DNA of 64,000 nt, from assembly GCA_003220495.1 (NCBI GenBank), contig QHSP01000050.1, forward strand, positions 1-64,000. The letters are read 5' to 3'. Below, piece after piece: positions 26,424-35,722 of the stretch (position 1 is its first letter; each line of letters opens with the position of its first letter). Source of the DNA: Candidatus Rokuibacteriota bacterium (GTDB lineage Bacteria > Methylomirabilota > Methylomirabilia > Rokubacteriales > CSP1-6). A program made the position numbers and the translations under genes. The notes beneath the pieces were generated by a model. That model saw only the letters and a program-made list of their open reading frames with translations, was not told where the DNA came from and ran no database searches.

Positions 26424-27791
26424 ATGGCGAAACCGAGGCGTGGTGACGTCCTCGATTTGACGATCGACGACCTCGCCTTCGGGGGCGAGGGGGTTGGGCG
26501 GGTCCAGGGCTACGTCCTCTTCGTCCGCGGCGCCGTCCCGGGCGACCGGGTGCGGGCCAAAGTCGTCGAGGCCCGCTCGCGGTTCGGGCGGGCGGTGATC
26601 GAGTCCATCGAGACGCCATCGCCGGATCGAGTCGAGGCGCCCTGCGCCTACTTCGGCCGCTGCGGCGGCTGCCGCCTCCAGCACCTCTCGTACGCCGCCC
26701 AGCTCGGCTTCAAGGAAAAGCAGGTCCGCGATTGCCTCGAGCGGATCGGCGGACTCGGCGAGTTCGAGCTCCGGCCCATCCTGGCCGCGCCCGATCCCTA
26801 CGGATACCGCAACAAGATGGAGTTCACGATCGTGCGCGGCGCCGATGCGCCCGAGATCGGCCTGCACCAGGCCGATCGCTACGACGTGGTCCTGGACATC
26901 GAGCGGTGCCATCTGCAATCGGACACGATGAACACCTTGCTCGCCGAGCTCCGGGCTCAGGCGCGCGCGCGGCGACTCTCCGTCTACGACCAGGATTCGG
27001 GCGCGGGGCTCCTGCGCTTCGCGACCGTGCGCGAGGGGCGGCGCACCGGCGAGGCGATGATGAACATCGTCGCGGCTGCCCCCGACGTCGAGACCTTGAC
27101 ACCGGTCGCCGAAGAGCTGCGCGCGCGCGTCCCGGCGCTGGCCAGCGTGGTCCTGAACGTGAACGCGAAGAAGGCCTCGGTCGCGGTGGGGACGGAGGAG
27201 CACCTCCTGCTCGGGCGCGACCACATCCGGGAGTCGCTGGGCGGGCTCACGTTCCAGGTGTCGGCGAGCTCGTTCTTCCAGACCAACACGGTGCAGGCCG
27301 AGCGGCTGTTCGCGGTGGTCGAGGCGGCGTGCGAGTTCGAGGGCAACGAGACGGTCATGGATCTCTACTCCGGGACCGGCGCGATCAGCCTGCTGTTGGC
27401 GAGACGCAGCCGATGGGTCTACGGGATCGAGGTGTCCTCCGCCGCCGTGGCCGACGCGGTGCGGAACGCGCGCGAGAACGGGATCGAGAACTGCACGTTC
27501 CTGCCGGGCGAGGTGCGCCACGTCCTGCCGACCTTGATGCGCGACGGGGTCCGCGTGGACGTCGTCGTGGCCGATCCACCGCGCGCCGGCTTCCATCCCA
27601 AGGCGCTCAACGCGCTCGCCGCGCTCGGCCCCGCGCGGCTCGTGTACGTATCGTGTAACCCGTCGACGCTCGCGCGCGACGTCAGCGACCTGGTTCGCCA
27701 GGGCTATCGACTCGAGTGGGTCGAGCCGGTCGACATGTTCCCGCAGACCCCGCACATCGAGGCCGTCGCCCGTCTTCGTCGGGCGTCATGA
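26424..27791 (+). CDS. 23S rRNA (uracil-C5)-methyltransferase, RlmD/RumA family
   Basis: The 455-residue protein has an N-terminal TRAM domain (VLDLTIDDLAFGGEGVGRV), a [4Fe-4S] cysteine set CAYFGRCGGC near 76-85, the SAM motif DLYSGTGAISLLLA near 314, DPPRAGFHPK, and the catalytic cysteine in YVSCNPSTLARD. These make it a TrmA/RlmD-type methyltransferase that forms m5U with SAM; the exact uridine target cannot be told. ATG 26424 is chosen because upstream in-frame codons run into the divergent dciA start. The stop overlaps the next ATG (ATGA). Confidence 0.9.
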   Translation: MAKPRRGDVLDLTIDDLAFGGEGVGRVQGYVLFVRGAVPGDRVRAKVVEARSRFGRAVIESIETPSPDRVEAPCAYFGRCGGCRLQHLSYAAQLGFKEKQVRDCLERIGGLGEFELRPILAAPDPYGYRNKMEFTIVRGADAPEIGLHQADRYDVVLDIERCHLQSDTMNTLLAELRAQARARRLSVYDQDSGAGLLRFATVREGRRTGEAMMNIVAAAPDVETLTPVAEELRARVPALASVVLNVNAKKASVAVGTEEHLLLGRDHIRESLGGLTFQVSASSFFQTNTVQAERLFAVVEAACEFEGNETVMDLYSGTGAISLLLARRSRWVYGIEVSSAAVADAVRNARENGIENCTFLPGEVRHVLPTLMRDGVRVDVVVADPPRAGFHPKALNALAALGPARLVYVSCNPSTLARDVSDLVRQGYRLEWVEPVDMFPQTPHIEAVARLRRAS

Positions 27792-28705
27792 AGATCTTCC
27801 TGGCCCGCCGGCTGGCCCAGTCGCTGCTGGTCCTGCTGGGGGTCTCCTTCATCGTCTTTTTCATCCTGTATCTCACCGGCGATCCGGCGCTGGTGCTGCT
27901 GCCGCCCGACTCGTCCGAAGAGGACGTGCAGAAGTTCCGGCAGGCGATGGGCTTCAACGATCCGTTCATCGTGCAGTACGGCCGCTTCCTCGTCGGCGCG
28001 CTCCACGGCGACTTCGGCCAGTCGGTGCGCCATGGCGAGCCCGCCTTCAGCCTCGTTGTCGAGCGCATGCCGGCGACGTTCCAGCTATCGGGAGCCGCGC
28101 TGCTGGTGGCGCTGGGCCTGGCGATTCCCGCCGGCATCGTCTCGGCGGTCCGGCGCAACACGATGCTCGACTACATCTCGACCGTCGTGGCGCTGCTCGG
28201 GCAGTCGATGCCGACCTTCTGGCTCGGGATCATGCTTATCTTGGTATTTTCGGTCCAGTTCAACCTCTTGCCGTCCTCGGGACGGGGCACGCTCGAGCAC
28301 CTCATCCTGCCGGCGATCACGCTCGGGCTCTTCACGACCGCGCGCATCACGCGGCTCACGCGCTCGGGGATGCTCGAGGTGCTGAGCCAGGACTACATCC
28401 GCACGGCGCGGGCGAAGGGCGTGAGCGACCCGCCGGTCGTCTGGAAGCACGCGCTCAAGAACGCCGCGATCCCGATCGTGACCATCGTCGGGATCGAGCT
28501 GGGCACGTTGCTCGGGGGCTCGGTCATCACGGAGACGATCTTCGCGTGGCCGGGGGTCGGCCGCCTGTCGGTTCAGGCCATCTACAACCGCGACTATCCG
28601 GTGGTCCAGGCGGCGGTCTTTCTGCTCTCGTCCACCTTCGTGCTCGTCAACGTGGTCGTGGACGTCGTCTACACCTATCTCGATCCGCGGATCCGCCTCC
28701 GGTGA
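27788..28705 (+). CDS. dppB: ABC transporter permease, DppB/OppB type
   Basis: The 305-residue permease has six transmembrane helices beginning MKIFLARRLAQSLLVLLGVSFIVF, a periplasmic loop between helices 1 and 2, and the EAA loop TARAKGVSDPPVVWKHALKN. It belongs to the peptide/nickel/opine uptake class. The ATG overlaps the methyltransferase stop, and the stop overlaps the dppC-like start. Neither an ATPase nor a substrate-binding gene is adjacent, so those partners must be elsewhere and the substrate is unknown. Confidence 0.9.
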   Translation: MKIFLARRLAQSLLVLLGVSFIVFFILYLTGDPALVLLPPDSSEEDVQKFRQAMGFNDPFIVQYGRFLVGALHGDFGQSVRHGEPAFSLVVERMPATFQLSGAALLVALGLAIPAGIVSAVRRNTMLDYISTVVALLGQSMPTFWLGIMLILVFSVQFNLLPSSGRGTLEHLILPAITLGLFTTARITRLTRSGMLEVLSQDYIRTARAKGVSDPPVVWKHALKNAAIPIVTIVGIELGTLLGGSVITETIFAWPGVGRLSVQAIYNRDYPVVQAAVFLLSSTFVLVNVVVDVVYTYLDPRIRLR

Positions 28706-29616
28706 GCGTTCCGCTCAGCGCCCGCACCATGGACCTCGCCGAGGCGCGCAGTCCGGCCAGGCGCGAATGGGCCGTGTTCGCCCGCCGTCTCGCTCGGCGG
28801 CGGACGGCGCTCTTCGGACTGGTGGTCGTCACGCTCGTGATCGTCTCGGCGCTCGGCGCGTCGTGGCTCTCCCCGTACGATCCGATCGAGCAGAACATCA
28901 CGAACCGGCTGAGAGCCCCGGGCTCGCTCGACGCGGCCGGCCGCGCGCACCTCTTCGGCACCGATCATCTCGGCCGCGACCTGCTGGCTCGCATGATCTT
29001 CGGCGCGCGCCCCGCGCTGATGGTCGGCTTCGCCGCCGTCGCGATCTCCGGCTTGCTCGGAATGGCCGTCGGGCTGATCTCCGGCTACTTCGGTGGGGCG
29101 ATCGACGACGTGTTCATGCGGCTGGCCGACATCCAGCTCGCGTTTCCGTTCATCTTGCTCGCCATCGCGGTGATCGGCGTCCTCGGACCGAGCCTGCCCG
29201 TCATCATCGTGGTCATCGGTGTCTCGAGCTGGGTCGTGTACGCGCGCGTCGTGCGCGGCGCGGTGCTCTCCCTGCGAGAGCGCGAGTTCGTCCAGGCGGC
29301 GCACGCCCTCGGGAGCCGCGACGGCCGCGTCCTCGTGCGCCACATCCTGCCGAACGCCTTCACGCCGTGGCTCGTCGTCGCGACGCTCGACATGGCACGC
29401 GTGATCGTGATCGAGTCGGCGCTGTCCTTCCTGGGGCTCGGAGTCCAGCCACCGACGCCGACGTGGGGCGGGATGCTCGCCGACGGCCGCGTCTACATCT
29501 CGACCGCGTGGTGGTTGGCGACGTTCCCTGGCCTGGCCATTCTGGTCACCGTGCTCGGGATCAATCTCTTCGGTGACGGGTTGCGGGATACTCTCGATCC
29601 TCGCTTGAAGCTCTAG
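28702..29616 (+). CDS. dppC: ABC transporter permease, DppC/OppC type
   Basis: This 304-residue permease has the OppC N-terminal domain (RRTALFGLVVVTLVIVSALG, YDPIEQNI), the HLFGTDHLGRDLLARM signature near 82, five to six helices, and the EAA loop QAAHALGSRDGRVLVRHILP. The GTG at 28702 overlaps the DppB-type stop by four bases; an ATG nine codons on is the alternative. It ends the operon: a long inverted repeat starts 23 bases downstream. Confidence 0.9.
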   Translation: MSVPLSARTMDLAEARSPARREWAVFARRLARRRTALFGLVVVTLVIVSALGASWLSPYDPIEQNITNRLRAPGSLDAAGRAHLFGTDHLGRDLLARMIFGARPALMVGFAAVAISGLLGMAVGLISGYFGGAIDDVFMRLADIQLAFPFILLAIAVIGVLGPSLPVIIVVIGVSSWVVYARVVRGAVLSLREREFVQAAHALGSRDGRVLVRHILPNAFTPWLVVATLDMARVIVIESALSFLGLGVQPPTPTWGGMLADGRVYISTAWWLATFPGLAILVTVLGINLFGDGLRDTLDPRLKL

Positions 29617-29638
29617 GTCGTCCAGGTCCGGGCGCTGA

Positions 29639-29766
29639 GGCGGTGGGGCTGGGGAGGCCTGGGCCATCCTGTGTAGGCAGCATTGCCTAGGCCCAAAACC
29701 CATGGTGCCGTCTCAAACGATAGAGGAAGCGGTCAGGATGGCCCAGGCCTCCCCAGCCTCACCGCC
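29639..29766. repeat. 128-bp element with 33-bp inverted repeat arms
   Basis: Arms 29639-29671 and 29734-29766 are inverted copies differing at one position (core GGCTGGGGAGGCCTGGGCCA). The 62-base interior holds a second small palindrome TAGGCAGCATTGCCTA. It lies after the permease operon and before the vanZ 3' end. It could serve as a terminator for both, but the size and the nested structure resemble a MITE-like element. The rest of the spacer 29617-29960 holds nothing recognisable. Confidence 0.75.
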
Positions 29767-29960
29767 CCCGCGCCCGGCCGTTGCGGCTGGGCTCCGGCGG
29801 TCGAGGGCTCGCACGCCTAGCACCTAAGAAACCCTGCCAACGTGGGATGGGCGCGGCCACCCGGTTGCCTTCGCGCGTAGTTCGGCGGATCGAGGGCGCG
29901 CGACCTCCCGTGCTGGTCCCGGCTCACTCTGACCCCGTTGGCTCTGACCTCGCGCGTGTT

Positions 29961-30560
29961 TTATGGGCGAGGGGGCGAGTGGTGGCGGGCGTATATCGAG
30001 CGAGCGAGGAGGAGGATGGCGGCGACGGGGACCGATAACCAGAGGATGCCTGAGGAGACGCCGGTGAGGGCGTTGAGGACGAGGAAGGCGATGCCGCCGA
30101 TGAGGGCGGTCCAGAGCAGGAGGGTCGTGGCGCGGTCGATCGCGATGCGCCAGCCGATTGCGGCGAGGAGCATCGCGACCAGCGCCCCGACGCCGTCGAT
30201 CGCGACGTCCATGGCCGTCGCGGTTCGCGTCGGCACGAGCGACTGACGCGCTTCGTCGAGCACCGCCCAGCCCAGGCTGATCGCGAATGCCGTCAGCGCG
30301 GCGGCGCGCCGGGGCTGTCGGCGGCCCAGCGCGAAGGCGCGATACCAGAGTGTCGCCAGCACCGCGTATTCCGTGAGGTGCCCGGCCTTGCGCACGAGCC
30401 CGTGCAGGGCGGCGAGCTGGGATGGCGTCGCCGACGGCGCCATCAGACGAAGGAGGGGCACGAGCCAGTGAGCGGTATGCTGGGCGCTCCCCACGTCGGA
30501 CGAAAACACCATGATCGCCGCCATCCACAGGGCCGGAGGGAGCCAGTACGCGAGGGGCAC
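29961..30560 (-). CDS. VanZ-family membrane protein
   Basis: The 199-residue protein starts VPLAYWLPPALWMAAIMVFSS and has five hydrophobic helices with the VanZ pattern: KAGHLTEYAVLATLWYRAF near 77, and LGWAVLDEARQSLVPTRTATAMDVAIDGVGA near 115. VanZ proteins confer low-level teicoplanin resistance in enterococci; in most bacteria their role is unknown, perhaps envelope modification. GTG 30560 is the first start after the divergent helicase promoter region. It is monocistronic. Confidence 0.82.
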   Translation of the reverse strand: MPLAYWLPPALWMAAIMVFSSDVGSAQHTAHWLVPLLRLMAPSATPSQLAALHGLVRKAGHLTEYAVLATLWYRAFALGRRQPRRAAALTAFAISLGWAVLDEARQSLVPTRTATAMDVAIDGVGALVAMLLAAIGWRIAIDRATTLLLWTALIGGIAFLVLNALTGVSSGILWLSVPVAAILLLARSIYARHHSPPRP

Positions 30561-30627
30561 GCCGCCATGATACAAACAGCGGCTACCGCACCGATCTGAG
30601 CGAGAAGTCGGCGCCCGCCGTGCTAGA

Positions 30628-32982
30628 GTGGCCGCGATGCTCGGCCGGATCCTCGACGATCTGCTGACCTCACCGTCGACGGGGCCGTGCATTACGGCGA
30701 CGCGTCACTTCCCCGCGCGGCCCCCTGTCCTGGCGCCGTTCCCCGCGTCGCTCGATCCGCGAATCGGCGACGCGCTGCGTGCGCGGGGAATCGGCGAGCT
30801 TTATTCGCACCAGGCGCGTGCGTGGGACCTGGTCGCGAAGGGCCAGAACGTGGTCGTCGTCACGCCGACCGCCTCGGGCAAGACCCTCTGCTACAACCTG
30901 CCCGCGCTCCAGGCGCTCGTGCACCAGCCGGACGCGCGGATCCTCTATCTGTTTCCCACGAAGGCGCTCGCTCAGGATCAGCTGGCCGAGCTGGAAGAGC
31001 TCGCCCGGCAGCTGCCCGAGATGCGGATGTTCACCTACGACGGCGACACGCCCCAGGACGCGCGGCGCGCGGTCCGCGCGCGGGCGAACCTCGTCCTCAC
31101 GAACCCGGACATGCTCCACTCGGGGATCCTGCCGCATCACACCAAGTGGGCGACGCTCTTCCAGAACCTTCGCTACGTCGTGATCGACGAGCTGCACGCG
31201 TATCGTGGCGTCTTCGGCTCGCATCTCGCCAACGTGCTGCGTCGGCTCCGTCGCATCTGCCGGCACTACGGCTCGGCGCCCCAGTTCATCATGGCGTCCG
31301 CGACGATCGCGAACCCGGGCGAGCTGGCCAGTCGCCTCATCGGCGAGCCCGTCGACGAGATCACCGAGAGCGGCGCGCCGACGGGCGACAAGGTGTTCGT
31401 CTGCTACAACCCGCCGGTCGTCAACCCCGAGCTCGGAATCCGCGCGCCGTACATCGGCGAAGCGGCGAAGCTCGCGCTGCGGTTCCTCAAGGAGAAGATC
31501 GCCACGATTGTCTTCGCGCAGAGCCGCCTCGCCACCGAAGTCCTGTTGACTGCGATCAAGAGCGGCGTCGCCGACAAGACGGGCGATAGCGGAATCGTGC
31601 GAGGATATCGGGGCGGCTACCTGCCGACGCGTCGCCGGGCGGTCGAGAAGGGCTTGCGCGAGGGCGAGGTGCTCGGGGTCGTCTCGACCAACGCGCTCGA
31701 GCTCGGCGTCGACATCGGTCACCTCGACGTGGCGGTGCTCGCCGGCTATCCCGGCGGCATCGCGTCGCTCTGGCAGCAGGCCGGACGCGCCGGGCGTCGG
31801 AGCGGCCGGTCGGCGGCCGTCCTGGTGGCGACGAGCGCGCCGCTGGACCAGTTCATGGTCACGCATCCCGAGTACCTGTTCGGAACGCCGCCGGAGCACG
31901 CGCGCGTGAACCCGAACAACCCGTTCATCCTCGTGAACCACCTGAAGTGCGCCGCGTTCGAGCTGCCGATCGCCGAGGACGAGCGGTTCGGGGAGCTCGA
32001 CGTCCGGAAGTTCCTGTCGGCGCTCGACGACGAGGGGGTGCTGCACCATGCCGGGCGCCACTGGCACTGGGCGGCCGAGACCTACCCGGCCGACCACACG
32101 TCGCTCCGCACCGTCACGACCGACAACTTCCTCGTGATCGACACCACGGCGCGCGACGAGAAGCAGACGAAGCGCCGCCAGATCATCGCCGAGGTGGATT
32201 GGGGCAGCGCGTTCGCGACGATCTATCCCAAGGCGATCTACCTCGTCGAGAGCGAGCCCTACGAGGTTCAGGAGCTCCACTTCCGCGAGGACGAGGAGAA
32301 GGTGGCGTACGTCAAGCGCGTCGCCGTCGATTACTTCACCGACGCGGTGAGCGCGAAGGGCGTCTGGATCCTCCAGCGCCTGGCCGAGGCCCCGCCGGCG
32401 CCGTACCTCGCCGAGCAAGGCGAGGTGCTGGTGGCCGAGAAGGTCGTCGGCTTCAAGAAGATCAAGATGGGGACGCTCGAGAACGTCGGCTCGGGCGAGG
32501 TCGAGCTGCCCCAGCAAGAGATGCAGACGACGGCCGCGTGGATCACCGTCGGACCTGACACCCTGGCGCGGGTCGGTTCGTCGCGGGAAGAACTGATCGA
32601 CGGGCTGCGCGCGGTGACGTACCTGCTTCATCACCTGGCGCCGATCTTCCTGCTCTGCGACATCCGCGACCTCGGCTCCTGGCTCGGCGACACCACGCCC
32701 GCGACGAGCGGCGCCGTGGCGACCCGCGAATCGACGAAGCGTCGGCTGATGGACGCCGCGCAGTTCAACCCGACCATCTACCTCTACGACTCCCATGCGG
32801 GAGGCATCGGTCTCGCCGAGCACCTGTTCGAGATCCTGCCCGACCTCTTGCGCCGTGGGCTCGAGACACTCGAGACGTGCGCCTGCCGCGACGGCTGTCC
32901 CTCGTGCGTCGGGCCCGTGAACGAAGTGGGCCGCAGGGCCAAGCGCACGGCGCGGGCGCTCCTGCGCGCGCTGACCGACTGA
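30628..32982 (+). CDS. mrfA: DEAD/DEAH-box DNA helicase, MrfA/YprA family
   Basis: This 784-residue superfamily 2 helicase has Walker A TPTASGKT (79-86), the DEVH-type box VIDELHAYRG near 184, SAT near 221, and the C-terminal helicase motifs STNALELGVDIG and QQAGRAGRRSGRS. A long C-terminal region ends with four cysteines CACRDGCPSC, the MrfA zinc site. In Bacillus subtilis MrfA works with the exonuclease MrfB in repair of mitomycin C damage, and here mrfB follows six bases later. GTG 30628 or ATG 30637 may start it. The assignment rests on the domain set plus the neighbour. Confidence 0.9.
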   Translation: MAAMLGRILDDLLTSPSTGPCITATRHFPARPPVLAPFPASLDPRIGDALRARGIGELYSHQARAWDLVAKGQNVVVVTPTASGKTLCYNLPALQALVHQPDARILYLFPTKALAQDQLAELEELARQLPEMRMFTYDGDTPQDARRAVRARANLVLTNPDMLHSGILPHHTKWATLFQNLRYVVIDELHAYRGVFGSHLANVLRRLRRICRHYGSAPQFIMASATIANPGELASRLIGEPVDEITESGAPTGDKVFVCYNPPVVNPELGIRAPYIGEAAKLALRFLKEKIATIVFAQSRLATEVLLTAIKSGVADKTGDSGIVRGYRGGYLPTRRRAVEKGLREGEVLGVVSTNALELGVDIGHLDVAVLAGYPGGIASLWQQAGRAGRRSGRSAAVLVATSAPLDQFMVTHPEYLFGTPPEHARVNPNNPFILVNHLKCAAFELPIAEDERFGELDVRKFLSALDDEGVLHHAGRHWHWAAETYPADHTSLRTVTTDNFLVIDTTARDEKQTKRRQIIAEVDWGSAFATIYPKAIYLVESEPYEVQELHFREDEEKVAYVKRVAVDYFTDAVSAKGVWILQRLAEAPPAPYLAEQGEVLVAEKVVGFKKIKMGTLENVGSGEVELPQQEMQTTAAWITVGPDTLARVGSSREELIDGLRAVTYLLHHLAPIFLLCDIRDLGSWLGDTTPATSGAVATRESTKRRLMDAAQFNPTIYLYDSHAGGIGLAEHLFEILPDLLRRGLETLETCACRDGCPSCVGPVNEVGRRAKRTARALLRALTD

Positions 32983-32988
32983 GGTCGC

Positions 32989-34191
32989 GTGGCCGCTCAC
33001 TCGCTCGACGATCTCCGTCGCGTCATCCGCCGCATCGAGACGCGGCGTCCCAAGCGCCCGGCTCCTCAGCCGATCGAAGAGGTACTGGGCGGCGGGCTGG
33101 TCGACACCGGCGAGGGGCAGCTCCTGGTGGTGCGCCGCGAGTTTCCGCTCTCGCACCAGCACGGCCGTCAGACGCTCGGCGCCGTGCTCGAGGCGCCCCT
33201 CGATCTCCTGAGCGCGGTGGCGCGCGCCGAGCCTCCCGTCGAGGACGCGCGGCGGCTCCTCTTCCTCGACGCCGAGACGACGGGGCTCGCCGGTGGCACC
33301 GGCACGTACGCGTTCCTGGTCGGCACCGCCTGGCTCGAGGACGACCGCCTGGTGCTGACTCAGCACTTCATGCGCGACTTCGACGAAGAGCCGGCGCTGC
33401 TGGCGGCCTTACGTCCGCTCCTGGAACGGGCGAGCGGCCTGGTGACCTTCAACGGGGCGACCTTCGATCTGCCGCTGCTCGAGACGCGCTTCCTCATGAC
33501 GCGGCGGCGCTGGCCGGCCACCCTGGCGCACCTCGACCTCTTGCGTCCGGCGCGGCGGGTGTGGACGTCGTGCCTGGCCGATTGCCGCCTGGCGACGCTC
33601 GAGCGCGAGGTGGTCGGCGTCGTCCGCGAAGACGACATCCCCGGCGGCTTGATTCCGGCGCTCTACTTCGACTTCCTCCGCTCGCGAAGAGCCGCGCCGC
33701 TCGGTCGCGTGCTCGCCCACAACCGTGACGACATCCTCACCCTGGTGGCGCTCCTCGGCTGGTTCGGGAAAGCGCTGACGTCCCGCGCGGAGCTGACGGC
33801 CGGCGAGCTCGGCGGCCTCGGGCGGCTCTGGGAGCCGGTGGACGTCGAGCGCGCGCTCGACTGTTATCGCGCCGCGCTCGGGGCCGGGCTCTCGGGCGCG
33901 CCGGCGCAGGTCGTGCGTCTCCAGCTGGCGAGGTGGGAAAAGCGCTTCGCCCGGTGGGACGCGGCGTGCTCGCTGTGGGAGGAGGCGGCGCGCGACACGG
34001 GATTCGACCCGCGCCCGTGGGAAGAGCTGGCCAAGTTCCACGAGCACCGCCGCCGCGACTTCGTCGCCGCCCGCGCGGTCGTCGAGGACGCGCTGGGCCT
34101 CGCCGAGGATGCCGGCGTGTCCTCGCGCGTGCGCGAGGCGTTCGCCTACCGCCGCGCTCGACTAGACCGGCGCCTCCTGGCGCGCGGCTGA
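32989..34191 (+). CDS. mrfB: RNase H-like 3'-5' exonuclease, MrfB/YprB family
   Basis: The 400-residue protein has a DEDD-type exonuclease domain: LFLDAETTGLAGGTG with Asp94 and Glu96, a TFNGATFDLPLLETRF motif with its Asp near 165, and HNRDDILTLVAL with the last Asp near 245. A C-terminal TPR-like helical region (about 275-390) matches YprB. Paired with MrfA it would trim DNA at cross-links, a UvrA-independent repair route known from B. subtilis. GTG 32989 is six bases after the mrfA stop, so the two are coupled. Confidence 0.88.
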   Translation: MAAHSLDDLRRVIRRIETRRPKRPAPQPIEEVLGGGLVDTGEGQLLVVRREFPLSHQHGRQTLGAVLEAPLDLLSAVARAEPPVEDARRLLFLDAETTGLAGGTGTYAFLVGTAWLEDDRLVLTQHFMRDFDEEPALLAALRPLLERASGLVTFNGATFDLPLLETRFLMTRRRWPATLAHLDLLRPARRVWTSCLADCRLATLEREVVGVVREDDIPGGLIPALYFDFLRSRRAAPLGRVLAHNRDDILTLVALLGWFGKALTSRAELTAGELGGLGRLWEPVDVERALDCYRAALGAGLSGAPAQVVRLQLARWEKRFARWDAACSLWEEAARDTGFDPRPWEELAKFHEHRRRDFVAARAVVEDALGLAEDAGVSSRVREAFAYRRARLDRRLLARG

Positions 34192-34196
34192 GGCTC

Positions 34197-34691
34197 GTGG
34201 CGGTTCCGCCGCCTCGTGACGAGCTCGCGAGGGCGTGCCGGACGATGCAGGTGATCGGCGGGGCACTGCTCGCGAGCCTCGGTACCTACGCCTTCGTCGT
34301 CGCCCAGATCCAGCGGACTCACGCTCCCTTTGCTGGCTTCGCTCCCGGCGTGCCCCACGACCCTCTGCGCTTGGTCTTCGCCGCGCTCGCGCTCGCAGGT
34401 CTCGGAGTCGCCCGCGTCGTCCAGCGGTCGGTTCTCGCGAACGCGGCACTCCCGCCGCTTGGTCGTCTTCGCACCGCGGCCATCGCGGCCCTGGCCCTGT
34501 GCGAGGCGATCGCGATCTACGGGTTCGTGTTGTTCATGCTCGCGGGTCGTGCGAGCGACTACTACGTCTTCGCCGCGCTCGCCCTGGTGGGGTTCGTCCT
34601 GTATTTCCCGCGCCGCGAGGCGTGGGAAGCGCGTGCGCGCGAGATGACGCGTGACGACGCCGCGCGCGGGATCAGGCCGCCGGGAACGTGA
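34197..34691 (+). CDS. Hypothetical four-helix membrane protein
   Basis: This 164-residue protein starts GTG (MAVPPPRDEL), five bases after mrfB. It has four hydrophobic helices (MQVIGGALLASLGTYAFVV near 17, LRLVFAALALAGLGVARVV near 54, AAIAALALCEAIAIYGFVLF near 85, YYVFAALALVGFVLYF near 115) and a charged C-terminus. The arrangement vaguely resembles small ATP-synthase-like or DUF membrane proteins, but I recognise no family. Its coupling to the mrf pair is positional only. Confidence 0.6.
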   Translation: MAVPPPRDELARACRTMQVIGGALLASLGTYAFVVAQIQRTHAPFAGFAPGVPHDPLRLVFAALALAGLGVARVVQRSVLANAALPPLGRLRTAAIAALALCEAIAIYGFVLFMLAGRASDYYVFAALALVGFVLYFPRREAWEARAREMTRDDAARGIRPPGT

Positions 34692-34706
34692 CGACGTGGA
34701 GGATGC

Positions 34707-35666
34707 TCAGGGCACCGGGGTCAGCGGCGGCTTGCCGTCGAGGACGGCCAGGCAGTTGCGGACGGCCAAGGTCGCCATCGCCACACGCGTGTCGAACGAA
34801 GCGCTCGCGATGTGCGGCGCGAGCACGACATTCTTCAACGGCGCCAGGCCCGGGTGCACCTTCGGCTCCTCTTCGAAGACGTCGAGGCCCGCGCCGGCGA
34901 TCCATCCTTCCTTGAGGGCCCGCACGAGCGCCCCCTCATCCACGACGGGTCCGCGGGCGGCGTTCACGAGCACGGCTGACTTCTTCATCAGCCGCAGCGT
35001 GCGCTCGTTCATGAGGTGACGGGTCTCGGGCAAGAGCGGCGTGTGAAGGCTGACGAAGTCGGCCTCCGCCAGGAGGGGCTCCAGATCCATCCGGGTCGCT
35101 CGCAGCTCGCGCTCGACGGCGACATCGGCCCGGAGGGCGTCCTGGTAGAGGACCCGCATATTGAAGCCGAGCGCGCGCCGTGCGACCGCCCGTCCGATGC
35201 GCCCGAACCCGACGACGCCCAGGGTCTTTCCGTGGACGTCGGCACCCCACAGGAGATCCCACTCCCAGCGCTGCCACTGGCCGGAGCGCGCGAAATGATC
35301 GGCCTCGACGACACGCCGCGCCGCCGCCATCAACAAGGTCCACGCGAAGTCCGCGGTGGTCTCGGTGAGGACGTCCGGAGTGTTGGTGACGACGACCCCG
35401 CGACGGCGCGCCGCCGCGAGGTCGATGTTGTTGTAGCCGACCGCGACGTTCGCGACGACTTTCACGGTGGGCGCCGCGGCCAGGACCTCGTCATCGATCG
35501 CGCTGATGATGTGGCAAATCAGCCCGTCCTTGCCCCGAAGCCGGGCGATCAGCTCGGCCTTGGAGAGCCCCGTTTGGGCGCTGTGGTAGTCCACGGCCAC
35601 GTCCCCCGGAATTATCCCGATGGCTTCGGCCGGTAAGACATTGGAAATAAAGATACTTTTGGCCAT
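34707..35666 (-). CDS. D-isomer 2-hydroxyacid dehydrogenase (D-glycerate dehydrogenase-like)
   Basis: The 319-residue enzyme has the catalytic/NAD(P) fold of glyoxylate/hydroxypyruvate reductases: VGYNNIDLAAARRRGV near 77, the Rossmann loop GVVGFGRIGRAVA (150-162), catalytic Arg238 in NAARGP, Glu267 in DVFEEEP and His285 in APHIAS. It would reduce glyoxylate or hydroxypyruvate. ATG 35666 with a GGGGAG site is chosen; the upstream extension crosses the groE promoter. It is divergent from groES and shares that intergenic region. Confidence 0.9.
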   Translation of the reverse strand: MAKSIFISNVLPAEAIGIIPGDVAVDYHSAQTGLSKAELIARLRGKDGLICHIISAIDDEVLAAAPTVKVVANVAVGYNNIDLAAARRRGVVVTNTPDVLTETTADFAWTLLMAAARRVVEADHFARSGQWQRWEWDLLWGADVHGKTLGVVGFGRIGRAVARRALGFNMRVLYQDALRADVAVERELRATRMDLEPLLAEADFVSLHTPLLPETRHLMNERTLRLMKKSAVLVNAARGPVVDEGALVRALKEGWIAGAGLDVFEEEPKVHPGLAPLKNVVLAPHIASASFDTRVAMATLAVRNCLAVLDGKPPLTPVP

Positions 35667-35693
35667 GGATCTCCCCTCGGGATTCATTTCCCC

Positions 35694-35722
35694 TTGCGAC
35701 GGCTTGACGCCGCCAGTATATT
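35694..35722 (+). promoter_or_regulatory. Promoter of groES-groEL
   Basis: TTGCGA (35694-35699) and TATATT (35717-35722) are separated by exactly 17 bases. The CIRCE palindrome starts at the last base of the -10 box, the classic arrangement for HrcA repression. Confidence 0.75.

Noticed and set aside
29641-29770. A CRISPR array in the repetitive spacer after dppC
   Set aside because: There are only two arms in inverted orientation, not regularly spaced direct repeats, and no cas genes.
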